A stretch of 64,000 bases of DNA from Bacillota bacterium (GTDB lineage Bacteria > Bacillota_I > Bacilli_A > RF39 > UBA660), in the NCBI GenBank assembly GCA_015059335.1, contig SVAP01000003.1:1-64000 (forward strand), in the 5' to 3' direction. The notes under the pieces are model-generated. The model saw only the letters and a program-made list of their open reading frames with translations, did not search any database and was not told the origin of the DNA. Made by a program: the position numbers and the translations under genes. Below, one piece after another: positions 46,155 through 55,762 of the stretch; positions within the stretch are counted from its first letter, which is position 1; the number at the start of each line of letters is the position of its first letter.

Positions 46155-47000
46155 ATGCAAAGACAAAAAAGTTATGATAATACACCAACACTGTACATAT
46201 TACCTACACCAATTGGTAATTTAGATGACATAACTTATAGAACTATTAAAGTTTTGAATGAAGTAGACGTTATTTTTTGTGAAGATACTAGAATAACAAG
46301 ACAACTTTTAAATCATTTAAATATTGAAAATAAAAAACTTATTTCAAATCATAAATATAATGAATATGAGGTAAAAGAAAAAATATTAGAATATTTAAAT
46401 AATAATAGGATTGTTGCATTAGTATCAGATCGAGGTACTCCTGGGATAAGTGACCCAGGATTTATTGCGGTAGAATGTGCGATAGAAAATAATTATAATG
46501 TGGTATGTTTACCTGGATCAAACGCTCTAATTCCAGCACTTGTAATGTCTGGTATAGAAGCTCAACCATTTTTATTTTATGGTTTTTTAAATAGTAAAAG
46601 TTCAAAACAAAAAGAAGAATTAGAAAATTTAAAACATAATGAATCAACAATTATATTTTATGAATCCCCACATAGATTAAAATCGACTTTAGAAAATATA
46701 TGTAAAGTCTTTGGTGATAGAAAAATTGCCCTTGTTAGAGAAATAAGTAAATTACATGAAGAAGTGCTTAGAGGAAATATATCTGAAATTATAGAAATAG
46801 CAGATACTTTGAAAGGTGAATTTGTAATTGTTGTAGAAAAATATATTAAAGAAGAGATAGATTATTCTAAAATATCAATCTTAGAACATATAAATCAATA
46901 CATCAAAGATGGACTTTCTTCAAACGAGGCAATAAAAAAAGTTGCTAAAGATAGAAATCTTGCTAAAAATGATGTGTATAAAGAGTATCATAAAAGGTGA
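46155..47000 (+). CDS. rsmI: RsmI, 16S rRNA C1402 2'-O-methyltransferase
   Basis: Methylates the ribose of C1402 in the decoding centre. Seen: TLYILPTPIGNLDDITYR, VIFCEDTR, VSDRGTPGISDPG and LPGSNALIPALVMSG; 281 residues. RBS AGGTGATG. The GIY-YIG gene yazA that lies before it in B. subtilis is missing. Confidence 0.96.
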   Translation: MQRQKSYDNTPTLYILPTPIGNLDDITYRTIKVLNEVDVIFCEDTRITRQLLNHLNIENKKLISNHKYNEYEVKEKILEYLNNNRIVALVSDRGTPGISDPGFIAVECAIENNYNVVCLPGSNALIPALVMSGIEAQPFLFYGFLNSKSSKQKEELENLKHNESTIIFYESPHRLKSTLENICKVFGDRKIALVREISKLHEEVLRGNISEIIEIADTLKGEFVIVVEKYIKEEIDYSKISILEHINQYIKDGLSSNEAIKKVAKDRNLAKNDVYKEYHKR

Positions 47001-47008
47001 TGATAGAA

Positions 47009-47572
47009 ATGAAGTTAGTAATAGGTATTGGTAATCCCGGTAAAGAATATGAAAATACTAGACACAATATAGGCTTTGATACTATTGATATGTTAGTTAG
47101 TAAATTAAATATTCTTAATAGTAAAGAAAAATTCAATGGTGTTTACTATGAAACATTAATAAATGGTGAAAAAGTAATATTATTAAAACCACAAAGTTAT
47201 GTTAACCTTAGTGGAATTGTTGTTAGAAAATTTATAGATTATTTTAAAATTGATATAAAAGATATATTGGTGATTGTTGATGATTTAGATCAAAAAATAG
47301 GTAGTTATAAAATTAAAAGTAATAGTTCTTCTGGTGGACATAATGGACTTAAAAACATTGAACAAAATATTGGTACCAAAGATTATAAGCGATTAAAAAT
47401 AGGTATTAATAATGGTAATAAAGACAATGTTGTTGACTATGTATTAGGTAGATTTAACAAAGAAGAAAGAAATATTATAAATAAAGTTATTGAGATTGGT
47501 ACTGAAGTAATATTAGACTTTATAAATACTGATTTTAATAAATTAATGACAAAATACAACACTAAAAATTGA
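47009..47572 (+). CDS. pth: Peptidyl-tRNA hydrolase
   Basis: Recycles tRNA from prematurely released peptidyl-tRNA. Seen: VIGIGNPGKEYENTRHNIGFD with the catalytic His, KPQSYVNLSG, VDDLDQKIG (catalytic Asp) and SSGGHNGLKNIEQNIG; 187 residues. Start ATG 47009, with AAAGGTG 9 nt upstream; GTG 46997 overlaps that RBS. It is followed by mfd as in B. subtilis. Confidence 0.96.
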   Translation: MKLVIGIGNPGKEYENTRHNIGFDTIDMLVSKLNILNSKEKFNGVYYETLINGEKVILLKPQSYVNLSGIVVRKFIDYFKIDIKDILVIVDDLDQKIGSYKIKSNSSSGGHNGLKNIEQNIGTKDYKRLKIGINNGNKDNVVDYVLGRFNKEERNIINKVIEIGTEVILDFINTDFNKLMTKYNTKN

Positions 47573-47594
47573 TATTATATTTGAGGTGATAAGT

Positions 47595-50500
47595 ATGAGT
47601 TTATTCGACAACTTAATAGATATTTCGTACATATCTGGCAAAATTGCTATTGATGGAATTAATAATGGTATAGAACCCCTATATTTATATAACTTATATA
47701 AAAAGACCAATAGGGGTCTTTTTGTCGTTACTTCATCCTTGTATGAAGCTAATAAATTATATAACTCATTATATTGTTATACTGATGATGTTTTACTTTT
47801 TCCTATGGATGATTTTCTGACAACCAGAATTGCGACTATAAGTCCTGAATTAAAAAGTGTAAGACTCTCAACAATAAATGAATTATTAAATAATGGTAAA
47901 AAAATAGTAATAACTCACTTAATGGGATTTCTTAAATTTTTACCTAATAAAGAATCTAGTAAACAAAATATCTTACAAATTCAAAAAGGTAAAAACTATA
48001 AAAGGGAAAATTTATTAAATAGTTTAGATGAATTAGGATATAATAGAGATACTATTGTTACAAATACTGGTGAATATGCCGTTAGAGGATATATATTAGA
48101 TTTATTTCCAATAAATGAGCAAAATCCAATTCGTGTTGAATTTTTTGATGATGAAATAGAATCTATAAGAAGTTTTAATCCCGAAACTCAGTTATCTATT
48201 AAAGAATTAAATAACATTGAAATACGACCTTTTAATGAAGTTAATATCAATAAAGAACATAGTTCTTTACTTGACTATGTTGAGAATCCTATATTAATTT
48301 ATTTTGATTATAATAAAATTAAAAATAGTTATACTAGTTTAGTATCAGAAATATTTGAATATAATGAACGGAATAATTCAAACGAAGAATATATGCATGA
48401 TTTTGATAAGTTATCAATCAATGATGAAATCTTTGTATTTAAAACTGATAATGTGTTAGATGGTATAAAATTGGATGATAAAGTACAACTTTACTCATCT
48501 TCTATTCCAATGTTTAATGGAAATATAGAAAATATTAAAAATTATATTTATGAAGTAATTGATAAAAATAAAACAGTTATTCTTTGTTTTAATACAGAAA
48601 AACAATTAAAGAATTTTAATGAATATATTTTAGAAAATTCCATTATTACTAGTGAAAATAATATTATTGAAAATAAAATAAACTTAATATTGAAACAAGT
48701 TATTAATGGTTTTTCTTATAATAATTATGTGGTATTAGGAACAGATAATCTATTTGGTAATATAACAAATAGAAGTAACATTAAAAGCAATTATAAATAT
48801 GGTACTAAAATAAAGGATATTAATAAATTAAATATTGGGGATTATGTAGTACATAATATACATGGTATTGGAGTATATTGTGGAATTGTAACACTTTCTA
48901 AAGGTGATATAAAAAAAGATTATTTAAAATTAAAATATAAAGGTAACGACGTATTGTATATTCCGGTTGAAAAAATTGATTTAATTAGCAAGTATTCATC
49001 TAATGAAGGAGCAATTCCAAAAGTAAATAAACTAGGTGGTACTGAATGGGAAAAAACTAAATTAAGAGTTAAATCAAAAGTAAAAAATATTGCACAAGAT
49101 TTGCTAAAATTATATGCAGAAAGAGAAGCTAAAAAAGGTTTTGCATTTTTACCGGATTCTGAAGAGCAAATACTATTTGAGAATGAATTTTCTTATACAC
49201 CTACAAGTGATCAGTTATTAGCAATTAAACAAATTAAAGAAGATATGCAAAAAGAAATACCAATGGATAGATTATTATGTGGTGATGTTGGATTTGGTAA
49301 AACAGAAGTAGCTTTTAGAGCTGCCTTTAAAGCAATATTAAGTGGTAAACAAGTTGCATATCTTTGTCCAACTACTATTTTATCTAGTCAACATTATAAA
49401 AATGCACTTGAAAGATTTAAATCATTTCCAATAAATATAAGTTTGTTAAACAGATTTGTAACACCTAAAAAAGTAAAAGATACTTTAGAAGGACTTAAAA
49501 ACGGTACTGTTGATTTCGTTATTGGTACACATAGGTTATTGAGTAATGATATAGAATTCAAGGATTTAGGTTTGCTAATTATTGATGAAGAACAACGTTT
49601 TGGAGTTACACATAAAGAAAAAATAAAAGAAATTAAAAATAACGTTGATGTATTAACACTTTCTGCTACTCCAATTCCTAGAACGTTACAAATGTCAATG
49701 GTAGGTATAAGAAACTTATCTTTAATTGAAACAGCACCTGTTGATAGATATCCAGTTCAAACTTATGTGTTACCTGAAAATAAAAGTATAATTAAAGATG
49801 TAATATATAAAGAATTAAGTAGAGATGGACAAGTATTTTTATTATTTAATAGTGTTGAACAAATTGTAAATAAGTATTATGAAATATCAAAAATGATACC
49901 AGATGCTAAAGTTACTTATGCACACGGACAGATGAGTAGACAAGAATTAGAAGATAGAATGCAGTCGTTTATTAATCATGAATATGATATTTTAATATGT
50001 ACTACAATTATTGAAACTGGTATTGATATTCCTAATGCAAATACTTTAATTATTTTAGATGCTGATCACTTTGGACTTAGTCAATTATATCAAATAAGGG
50101 GTAGAGTTGGTCGCGCTAATAAAATTGGTTATGCTTATTTAATGTATGATGAAAAAAAAGTATTAAATGATATTGCTTCTAAAAGATTACAAGTTATTAA
50201 AGACTTCACAGAATTAGGAAGTGGATTTAGTATTGCGATGAGGGATTTATCTATAAGAGGTGCTGGTGATATATTAGGTAGTGAACAATCTGGATTTATT
50301 GATACAATTGGTATAGAGTTATATATTAAAATGTTAAATGAAGAAGTTGCTAAAATTAAAGGTATAGAAGTCAAAGAGGATGAAACTGATGAAAAACCTA
50401 TAATAGAAGTCGATACCCATATTTCTGATGAATATGTATCTGAAGAAGCGTTGAAAATTGAAATTCATAAAAAAATTAATGAGATAGATTCTTATAATAA

Positions 50501-50846
50501 ACTTATCTCTGTAAAACAAGAATTAGAAGATAGATTTGGAAAAATAACTGAAACAATGTTAATATACATGTATGAAGAATGGTTGGATAAATTATCAAAA
50601 CAACTAGGAATACAAAAATTTAATCAAACTAAAACGTTTGTAGAATGCGTGTTTAGTGAAGATACTAGTGAAAAAATCGATGGTGAAAAATTATTTTACG
50701 AAGCTAATTCTATTTCAAGGATGTTTAGATTTTCTTATTCAAACAAAAAAATAAAAGTGATACTAGATACAATAAAACTTGATAAACACTGGATTTATTA
50801 TATGGTAGACTTATTAAGTGTTTTTGAAACATATAAAAAAAGTTAG
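47595..50846 (+). CDS. mfd: Mfd, transcription-repair coupling factor
   Basis: Removes stalled RNA polymerase and recruits UvrA. Seen: N-terminal UvrB-like region, CarD-like RNAP-interacting domain (LNIGDYVVHNIHGIGVY), RecG-type helicase with GDVGFGKTEVAF, DEEQRFG and IIETGIDIPNANT, and the C-terminal TRCF domain; 1083 residues. Start ATG 47595 with GAGGTGA; GTG 47586 overlaps the RBS. Confidence 0.97.
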   Translation: MSLFDNLIDISYISGKIAIDGINNGIEPLYLYNLYKKTNRGLFVVTSSLYEANKLYNSLYCYTDDVLLFPMDDFLTTRIATISPELKSVRLSTINELLNNGKKIVITHLMGFLKFLPNKESSKQNILQIQKGKNYKRENLLNSLDELGYNRDTIVTNTGEYAVRGYILDLFPINEQNPIRVEFFDDEIESIRSFNPETQLSIKELNNIEIRPFNEVNINKEHSSLLDYVENPILIYFDYNKIKNSYTSLVSEIFEYNERNNSNEEYMHDFDKLSINDEIFVFKTDNVLDGIKLDDKVQLYSSSIPMFNGNIENIKNYIYEVIDKNKTVILCFNTEKQLKNFNEYILENSIITSENNIIENKINLILKQVINGFSYNNYVVLGTDNLFGNITNRSNIKSNYKYGTKIKDINKLNIGDYVVHNIHGIGVYCGIVTLSKGDIKKDYLKLKYKGNDVLYIPVEKIDLISKYSSNEGAIPKVNKLGGTEWEKTKLRVKSKVKNIAQDLLKLYAEREAKKGFAFLPDSEEQILFENEFSYTPTSDQLLAIKQIKEDMQKEIPMDRLLCGDVGFGKTEVAFRAAFKAILSGKQVAYLCPTTILSSQHYKNALERFKSFPINISLLNRFVTPKKVKDTLEGLKNGTVDFVIGTHRLLSNDIEFKDLGLLIIDEEQRFGVTHKEKIKEIKNNVDVLTLSATPIPRTLQMSMVGIRNLSLIETAPVDRYPVQTYVLPENKSIIKDVIYKELSRDGQVFLLFNSVEQIVNKYYEISKMIPDAKVTYAHGQMSRQELEDRMQSFINHEYDILICTTIIETGIDIPNANTLIILDADHFGLSQLYQIRGRVGRANKIGYAYLMYDEKKVLNDIASKRLQVIKDFTELGSGFSIAMRDLSIRGAGDILGSEQSGFIDTIGIELYIKMLNEEVAKIKGIEVKEDETDEKPIIEVDTHISDEYVSEEALKIEIHKKINEIDSYNKLISVKQELEDRFGKITETMLIYMYEEWLDKLSKQLGIQKFNQTKTFVECVFSEDTSEKIDGEKLFYEANSISRMFRFSYSNKKIKVILDTIKLDKHWIYYMVDLLSVFETYKKS

Positions 50847-50866
50847 AATTCAATTCTAACTTTCTT
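50839..50866. terminator. Bidirectional terminator between mfd and ppa
   Basis: AAAGTTAGAATT / AATTCTAACTTT around a single C; T-rich on the plus side, A-rich on the minus side. Confidence 0.85.
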
Positions 50867-51356
50867 TTGTTATGCTTTTAATATATAAGTCTCTGTTTTC
50901 TTGTAATAATTTTAAAGCATCTTCTTTACCATGATAATCTTTTGTTTCAACTGTTATTTTTTGTAAAGTTTTGTATGTTGTAAAGAAATCTTTAATTATT
51001 TCTAGTGTTGTATCAGGTATATCACTTAATTCTTGTATGTGATCATATCTTGGATCTTTGTCAACTACTGCAATGACTTTTTGATCTGCTTCGCCATTAT
51101 CAATTACATCTAAATACCCAACAATTCTTGCATCAATTATGCATCCAGGAAATGTTTTTTCTGTAGATAATACTAAAATATCTAAAGGATCACCATCATG
51201 TGATAAAGTTTTATCAATATATCCATATTCTGCTGGATAACTCATTGTAGTATACAAAACTCTATCTAATTTAATTCTATTTCTTTTTTTATCTATCTCG
51301 TATTTATTTTTTGTTCCCATAGGAATTTCTATAATTGCTTCAACAACATTGTTCAT
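50856..51356 (-). CDS. ppa: Soluble inorganic pyrophosphatase (family I)
   Basis: Hydrolyses pyrophosphate in the cytoplasm. Seen: IEIPMGTKNKYEID, PAEYGYIDKTLSHDGDPLDILVL (metal-binding Asp residues) and VVDKDPRYDH; 166 residues. It is one of the few genes against the replication direction right of the origin. Most Bacillus species use a family II enzyme, so presence of family I is a lineage marker. Confidence 0.95.
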   Translation of the reverse strand: MNNVVEAIIEIPMGTKNKYEIDKKRNRIKLDRVLYTTMSYPAEYGYIDKTLSHDGDPLDILVLSTEKTFPGCIIDARIVGYLDVIDNGEADQKVIAVVDKDPRYDHIQELSDIPDTTLEIIKDFFTTYKTLQKITVETKDYHGKEDALKLLQENRDLYIKSITKES

Positions 51357-51484
51357 ATTTTCACTTCTTTCTATGTCTAATAACAGTTTATCATAAATAA
51401 GGAAAAAAATAAAATATTTGTTTATATATTGGTATATTTTGCTATTAAAGTAACAAAATAATTTTTAGAAAGAGAGGTAACAAA

Positions 51485-52012
51485 ATGAAGGCAACAGGTG
51501 TAATTAGAAGAATAGATGAGTTAGGTCGTATTGTTATACCGAAAGAAATTAGAAAAAAATTAAAAATTAGAGATGGTGAATCAATTGAAATTTTTACAGA
51601 TAATTTAAACCAAATTATATTAAAAAAATATTCTTTTTCAGAAGATTATACAGTAATTATTGAAAGTTATGTAGAATCAATTTATGAAACTTTAAAGAAA
51701 GATATATTAATAACAGATAGAGATAAATTTATATCAGGTATTAGTGAATTAAAAAAAGATTGTGAACAAAAAGATATTAGTGATTTTCTTATTAGAACGC
51801 TTGATAGAAGAGAGGTTAAAAGAGATAAAGGTGAAATCGAATTATGTAATGGAAAAATATATTCGGGTAATTATATAATTTATCCAATAATTTCGTCTTT
51901 AGAACCAATTGGTTCAATTATACTTTTATCAAAAACAGAGGAAATAACAAAAGAGAATATGGATGTTATTCAAGTGGCAGCTAACTTTTTAGGAAAATAT
52001 ATTGAAAATTAA
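51485..52012 (+). CDS. spoVT: SpoVT, AbrB-type forespore transcription regulator
   Basis: Tunes the sigma-G programme in the forespore. Seen: N-terminal swapped-hairpin DNA-binding domain (MKATGVIRRIDELGRIVIPKE, 1-50) and a C-terminal GAF-like domain (about 58-175) that separates SpoVT from short AbrB proteins; 175 residues. In B. subtilis spoVT follows mfd, as here after ppa. RBS AGAGAGGT. Confidence 0.93.
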   Translation: MKATGVIRRIDELGRIVIPKEIRKKLKIRDGESIEIFTDNLNQIILKKYSFSEDYTVIIESYVESIYETLKKDILITDRDKFISGISELKKDCEQKDISDFLIRTLDRREVKRDKGEIELCNGKIYSGNYIIYPIISSLEPIGSIILLSKTEEITKENMDVIQVAANFLGKYIEN

Positions 52013-52030
52013 TTTTAATTTGTGTATAAT
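52002..52030 (+). promoter_or_regulatory. Sigma-A promoter of the metG T-box
   Basis: TTGAAA (52002-52007), 17-bp spacer, TATAAT (52025-52030), overlapping the end of spoVT. Predicted transcript start near 52037. Confidence 0.85.
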
Positions 52031-52044
52031 TAGCATATATTTTA

Positions 52045-52248
52045 TTTGTGAAGAAGGAAAGAGTATATAATATTTACATTTTTAGAGAGTCTATGTATGG
52101 TGAAAATAGACATTGTAAAGTTATAGAAGATGGCTCTGGAGCAAATCGTATGTATGCGTTAAATATTTGAGTGTATAATATTAATTATAAATTAAGGTGG
52201 TACCGCGATATAGATTCGTCCTTATGTGGATGAGTCTATTTTAATTTA
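52045..52248 (+). promoter_or_regulatory. Methionine T-box riboswitch
   Basis: Leader that reads uncharged tRNA-Met and controls metG. Seen: AGAGAGT (52084-52090) and GGTGAAAA of the Stem I distal part, the specifier loop GAAGATGGC with ATG codon at 52130-52132, the T-box AAGGTGGTACCGCG (52194-52207), and a terminator stem ATAGATTCGTCC / GGATGAGTCTAT (52210-52221 / 52228-52239) followed by T-rich sequence. Confidence 0.93.
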
Positions 52249-52285
52249 AAATTAATAATATTTATATAAATAGGAGATGGTATAA

Positions 52286-53866
52286 ATGAATAAAGAAAAA
52301 TATTACATATCAACTGCAATAGCATATACTTCTGGAAAACCTCATATTGGTAATACTTATGAGATTGTTTTAGGAGACGCTATAGCAAGATATAAAAGAT
52401 TGTTAGGATATGATGTATATTTTCAAACTGGTACTGATGAACATGGAATTAAAATTCAGGAAAAAGCTGAAACAAAAGGAATAACACCACAAGAATTTGT
52501 TGATGATGTTGCAACGGAAATAAAAAGAATTTGGGATTTAATGGATACGAGTTATGATAAATTTGTTAGAACCACAAATAAAGAACATGAGAAGAAGGTT
52601 CAACAAATTTTTAAAAAGCTTTATGATAAAGGTGATATTTATAAAGGACAATATGAGGGATGGTATTGTGTGCCTTGTGAATCATTTTTTACTGAATCTC
52701 AATTAGAAGATGGTAAATGTCCTGATTGTGGTAGAGAAGTACAAAAGGAAAGTGAAGAAGCATACTTTTTTAAATTAAGTAAATACCAAGACAAATTAAT
52801 AGAATATATTAATGAACACCCTGAGTTTATTCAACCAGAATCAAGAAAAAATGAAATGATTCAAAACTTTTTAAAAGTTGGATTACAAGATTTATGTGTT
52901 TCAAGAACATCATTCAGTTGGGGAGTGCCTGTAGACTTTGATCCTAAACATGTTGTTTACGTATGGATAGACGCGTTAAGTAACTATATTACTTTCTTAG
53001 GATATGACATTGATGGAAATCATAGTGACAAATTTAATAAATATTGGCCAGCAGATGTTCACCTAATCGGTAAAGATATATTAAGATTTCACACCATATA
53101 TTGGCCTATTATGTTAATGGCATTAGATATTGAATTACCTAAACAAATCTTTGGACATCCATGGTTATTAATGGGTGATGGTAAAATGAGTAAAAGTAAA
53201 GGTAATGTAATGTATGCGGATGATTTAGTAAATCTATTTGGATTAGATGCTGTACGTTATTATTTATTACATGAAATACCTTTCGCAAATGATGGTACTA
53301 TCACATATGAATTATTAATAGAAAGAATAAATTCAGATTTGGCAAATGTTTTAGGAAATTTAGTTAATAGAACTATTTCGATGGTTAACAAATATTTTGA
53401 TGGAGTTGTTCCTGATAATTCTAATAGAGAAGAAATTGATGATGATTTAATAACAATGGCTATAAACACACCGTTATTGGTAGAAAAAAATATGAACGAT
53501 TTAAAGGTTTCAGCAGCAATTGATAATATATTTGATTTACTAAGAAGATGTAATAAGTATATTGATGAAACAGAACCATGGATTTTAGCTAAAGATGAAA
53601 CTAAAAAGGATAGATTAGGCTCAGTTTTATATAACTTATTAGAGTCAATTAGAATCTCATCCGTATTATTACAAGCATTTTTACCAGCAACAGCTAAAAA
53701 CATTTTTGAACAAATCAATACTACAGAAACAGACTACTCAACTATAAAAAGCTTTGATGGTATGAAAAAAACAGAAAAGGTTAATGCTCCAACGCCACTA
53801 TTTATCAGAATAGATAAAGAAGCAAAATTAAAAGAAATAGAAGCTTATTATTCAAAAAACGACTAA
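52286..53866 (+). CDS. metG: Methionyl-tRNA synthetase
   Basis: Charges tRNA-Met, including initiator. Seen: KPHIGNTYE (HIGH motif), zinc-binding CVPCESFF and CPDCGREV, KMSKSKGNV, and the anticodon-binding helical domain; 526 residues, ending without the C-terminal EMAP/tRNA-binding dimerisation domain of many relatives. Controlled by the T-box above. Confidence 0.97.
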   Translation: MNKEKYYISTAIAYTSGKPHIGNTYEIVLGDAIARYKRLLGYDVYFQTGTDEHGIKIQEKAETKGITPQEFVDDVATEIKRIWDLMDTSYDKFVRTTNKEHEKKVQQIFKKLYDKGDIYKGQYEGWYCVPCESFFTESQLEDGKCPDCGREVQKESEEAYFFKLSKYQDKLIEYINEHPEFIQPESRKNEMIQNFLKVGLQDLCVSRTSFSWGVPVDFDPKHVVYVWIDALSNYITFLGYDIDGNHSDKFNKYWPADVHLIGKDILRFHTIYWPIMLMALDIELPKQIFGHPWLLMGDGKMSKSKGNVMYADDLVNLFGLDAVRYYLLHEIPFANDGTITYELLIERINSDLANVLGNLVNRTISMVNKYFDGVVPDNSNREEIDDDLITMAINTPLLVEKNMNDLKVSAAIDNIFDLLRRCNKYIDETEPWILAKDETKKDRLGSVLYNLLESIRISSVLLQAFLPATAKNIFEQINTTETDYSTIKSFDGMKKTEKVNAPTPLFIRIDKEAKLKEIEAYYSKND

Positions 53867-53921
53867 TTTTATGTAAAGTTTAATGTAAAAATATAAGTTT
53901 TCGACTTTTTTCTCTGTAATC

Positions 53922-53948
53922 TTACAAATATATATGGTATATTTGTAA
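53922..53948. repeat. 11-bp inverted repeat upstream of a small membrane protein gene
   Basis: TTACAAATATA (53922-53932) / TATATTTGTAA (53938-53948), 5-bp spacer TATGG; perfect arms, ending 32 bp before the small ORF start. Shape fits an operator for a dimeric repressor; it could also be an RNA hairpin. The rest of the gap after metG holds no gene. Confidence 0.6.
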
Positions 53949-53980
53949 CGTTGCTTATAATAAAAGGAGAAAAGAGAATC

Positions 53981-54172
53981 ATGATGCCAAAACAAAAAAG
54001 CAGTAATGTAAAAAGTATATGCTGTTTTATACTAGGAATCATAACGATGGGTATTATTAGTATTAGAAGTTTTAGTGTTTATGATATTATTTATTTAGTA
54101 ATTTTAATATTTTACTTTATAAGATTTTTATACTTAATTAGGGTAGAAAGAAGAGATATTACAAAATATTAG
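53981..54172 (+). CDS. Small two-helix membrane protein
   Basis: Not recognised. 63-64 residues: basic N-terminus MMPKQKSSNVKS, helix 1 CCFILGIITMGIISI, helix 2 DIIYLVILIFYFIRFLYLI, then basic VERRDITKY. RBS AAAGGAG; ATG 53981 or 53984. The dyad at 53922-53948 and a terminator (54151-54192) make it a self-contained, probably regulated unit. Confidence 0.7.
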   Translation: MMPKQKSSNVKSICCFILGIITMGIISIRSFSVYDIIYLVILIFYFIRFLYLIRVERRDITKY

Positions 54173-54192
54173 TTTGTTAATATCTCTTTTAT
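54151..54192 (+). terminator. Terminator of the small membrane protein gene
   Basis: Stem AAGAGATATTA / TAATATCTCTT overlapping the gene's end, followed by TTTATT. Confidence 0.8.
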
Positions 54193-54220
54193 TATGATAT
54201 ACTTGTCTTGGTGATAAAAA

Positions 54221-54973
54221 ATGATAGATACACATTGTCATATTGAGATAGAAGATTACAAAAATATTGAACAAATATTAGAAAATTGTAAAAAAAATGG
54301 TATAGATAAAATTATAGTTAGTGGTTATGATTTAGAAAGTAGTAAAGAAGCTGTAAAACTTGCTGATAAGTATGATGCAATTTATGCTACAGTTGGGTTT
54401 CTACCTGAAGTATTGCAAAAAGAGAATTCTTATGATTTAAATGATCTTGAAATATTATTACAAAACAAAAAAGTTGTAGGTATAGGAGAAATTGGGTTAG
54501 ACTATTATTGGTATAAAGATAACAAAGAAGAACAGAAAAAATTATTTATTTCTCAAATAAAACTTGCTTTAAAATATAATAAGCCAATTGTAATACATTG
54601 TAGAGAAGCAATACAAGATTGCTATGATGTTGTTAAAAAATATAGTAATTTAAAAGGTACAATGCATTGTTATAGTGGTAGTGTTGAAATGGCTAAAGAG
54701 TTTGTTAAACTTGGATTGTATATCAGTGTAGGCGGAGTATCAACATTTAAAAATTCTAAAAATATTAAAGAAGTTATAAATGAACTTGACCTTGAATATA
54801 TTTTATTAGAAACTGATAGTCCATATTTAACTCCAGAACCATATAGAGGAAAAAGAAATTATCCTTATTATGTGGGTATTATTGCGGAAAAAATATCAAA
54901 AATTAAAAATATTGATTTGAAAACTATAGAAATTATTACCACATCTAATGCTTGTAAGTTGTTTGACTTTTAG
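54221..54973 (+). CDS. tatD: TatD-family metal-dependent hydrolase (YabD)
   Basis: TatD proteins are 3'-5' exonucleases and D-aminoacyl-tRNA deacylases in some species. Seen: DTHCHIE, GEIGLDYYW, VIHCREA, MHCYSGS and ETDSPYLTPEP, the full set of metal ligands; 250 residues. An extended -10 TGATATACT lies just upstream; RBS GGTGATAA. Confidence 0.93.
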   Translation: MIDTHCHIEIEDYKNIEQILENCKKNGIDKIIVSGYDLESSKEAVKLADKYDAIYATVGFLPEVLQKENSYDLNDLEILLQNKKVVGIGEIGLDYYWYKDNKEEQKKLFISQIKLALKYNKPIVIHCREAIQDCYDVVKKYSNLKGTMHCYSGSVEMAKEFVKLGLYISVGGVSTFKNSKNIKEVINELDLEYILLETDSPYLTPEPYRGKRNYPYYVGIIAEKISKIKNIDLKTIEIITTSNACKLFDF

Positions 54974-54991
54974 ATATGAATATGCTAGAAT
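54963..54991 (+). promoter_or_regulatory. Promoter of the 3D-domain gene
   Basis: TTGACT (54963-54968), 17-bp spacer, TAGAAT (54986-54991), at the tatD stop. Confidence 0.6.
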
Positions 54992-55015
54992 AATTTTATA
55001 CTAAGAGGTGAAAAA

Positions 55016-55669
55016 ATGAAGCATAAGCTACCAAAGAGATTTGGAACTATCATCAAGATTTCAATTATTTCTGCTTTCTCAGTATACGTTGTAGTTACTA
55101 GTAAAGTTGAAGTAGTACATTCCCTTTCAACACCAGAATTAGACACTAATATTGTTCAAAACATCATACCATATGATGTTTATGAAGAGGTTAACGCTAA
55201 TCTTGATTATGGTGAAAGAAAGGTTATTCAAGAAGGTATTAATGGTTTAACAATAGAATATAATGGTGTGAAAGTTAATGTTCAAAAACCACAATCAAAG
55301 ATAATACAAACAGGTAAAAAAATTATTTCTACAGTTGTTGGGTCTATGACAGGTTATGGTCCGGATTGTGTAGGATGTAGTGGACGTGTTGGCGCTGGAC
55401 AAGATGTTAGAAACGGAAATATATATTATAATGATAAAACATATGGAAAAATAAGAATAATTGCTGCAGATGCTAAATATCCGTATGGTACTATTATGAG
55501 AATATCTAATAGTAAAGTTTTAGGTGAACCAACATTAGCGATAGTAATGGATAGGGGAAGCGCTATTAAAGGAGACAAAATAGATTTATTATTTGAATCA
55601 GAAGCTAGCGTTCCAGGTATTACCACACAAAAAAATATAACATTAGATATTATAAGATTAGGATGGTAA
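55016..55669 (+). CDS. 3D-domain cell-wall protein (YabE-like)
   Basis: Probable secreted or membrane-tethered wall hydrolase. Seen: N-terminal hydrophobic segment (about residues 14-28), a short G5-like region (about 60-90; RKVIQEGINGLTIEYNGVKV), and a C-terminal 3D domain (VMDRGSAIKGDKIDLLF with the three conserved Asp) preceded by SMTGYGPDCVGCSGRVGAG; 217 residues. YabE of B. subtilis is larger (437) and lies in the same place between tatD and rnmV/ksgA, so this is a reduced version. RBS AGAGGTG. Confidence 0.85.
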   Translation: MKHKLPKRFGTIIKISIISAFSVYVVVTSKVEVVHSLSTPELDTNIVQNIIPYDVYEEVNANLDYGERKVIQEGINGLTIEYNGVKVNVQKPQSKIIQTGKKIISTVVGSMTGYGPDCVGCSGRVGAGQDVRNGNIYYNDKTYGKIRIIAADAKYPYGTIMRISNSKVLGEPTLAIVMDRGSAIKGDKIDLLFESEASVPGITTQKNITLDIIRLGW

Positions 55670-55694
55670 ACTCTAGTAAAACTAGAGTTTTTTA
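55668..55694 (+). terminator. Terminator of the 3D-domain gene
   Basis: Stem AAACTCTAGT / ACTAGAGTTT, AAA loop, T-run. Confidence 0.92.
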
Positions 55695-55709
55695 TTATTT
55701 AAAATGTAC

Positions 55710-55738
55710 TTGATTATAAGATATTTATAATATATAAT
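55710..55738 (+). promoter_or_regulatory. Promoter of ksgA
   Basis: TTGATT (55710-55715), 17-bp spacer, perfect TATAAT (55733-55738). Confidence 0.72.
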
Positions 55739-55762
55739 TAATCTGTTGATTGGAGAAATATT

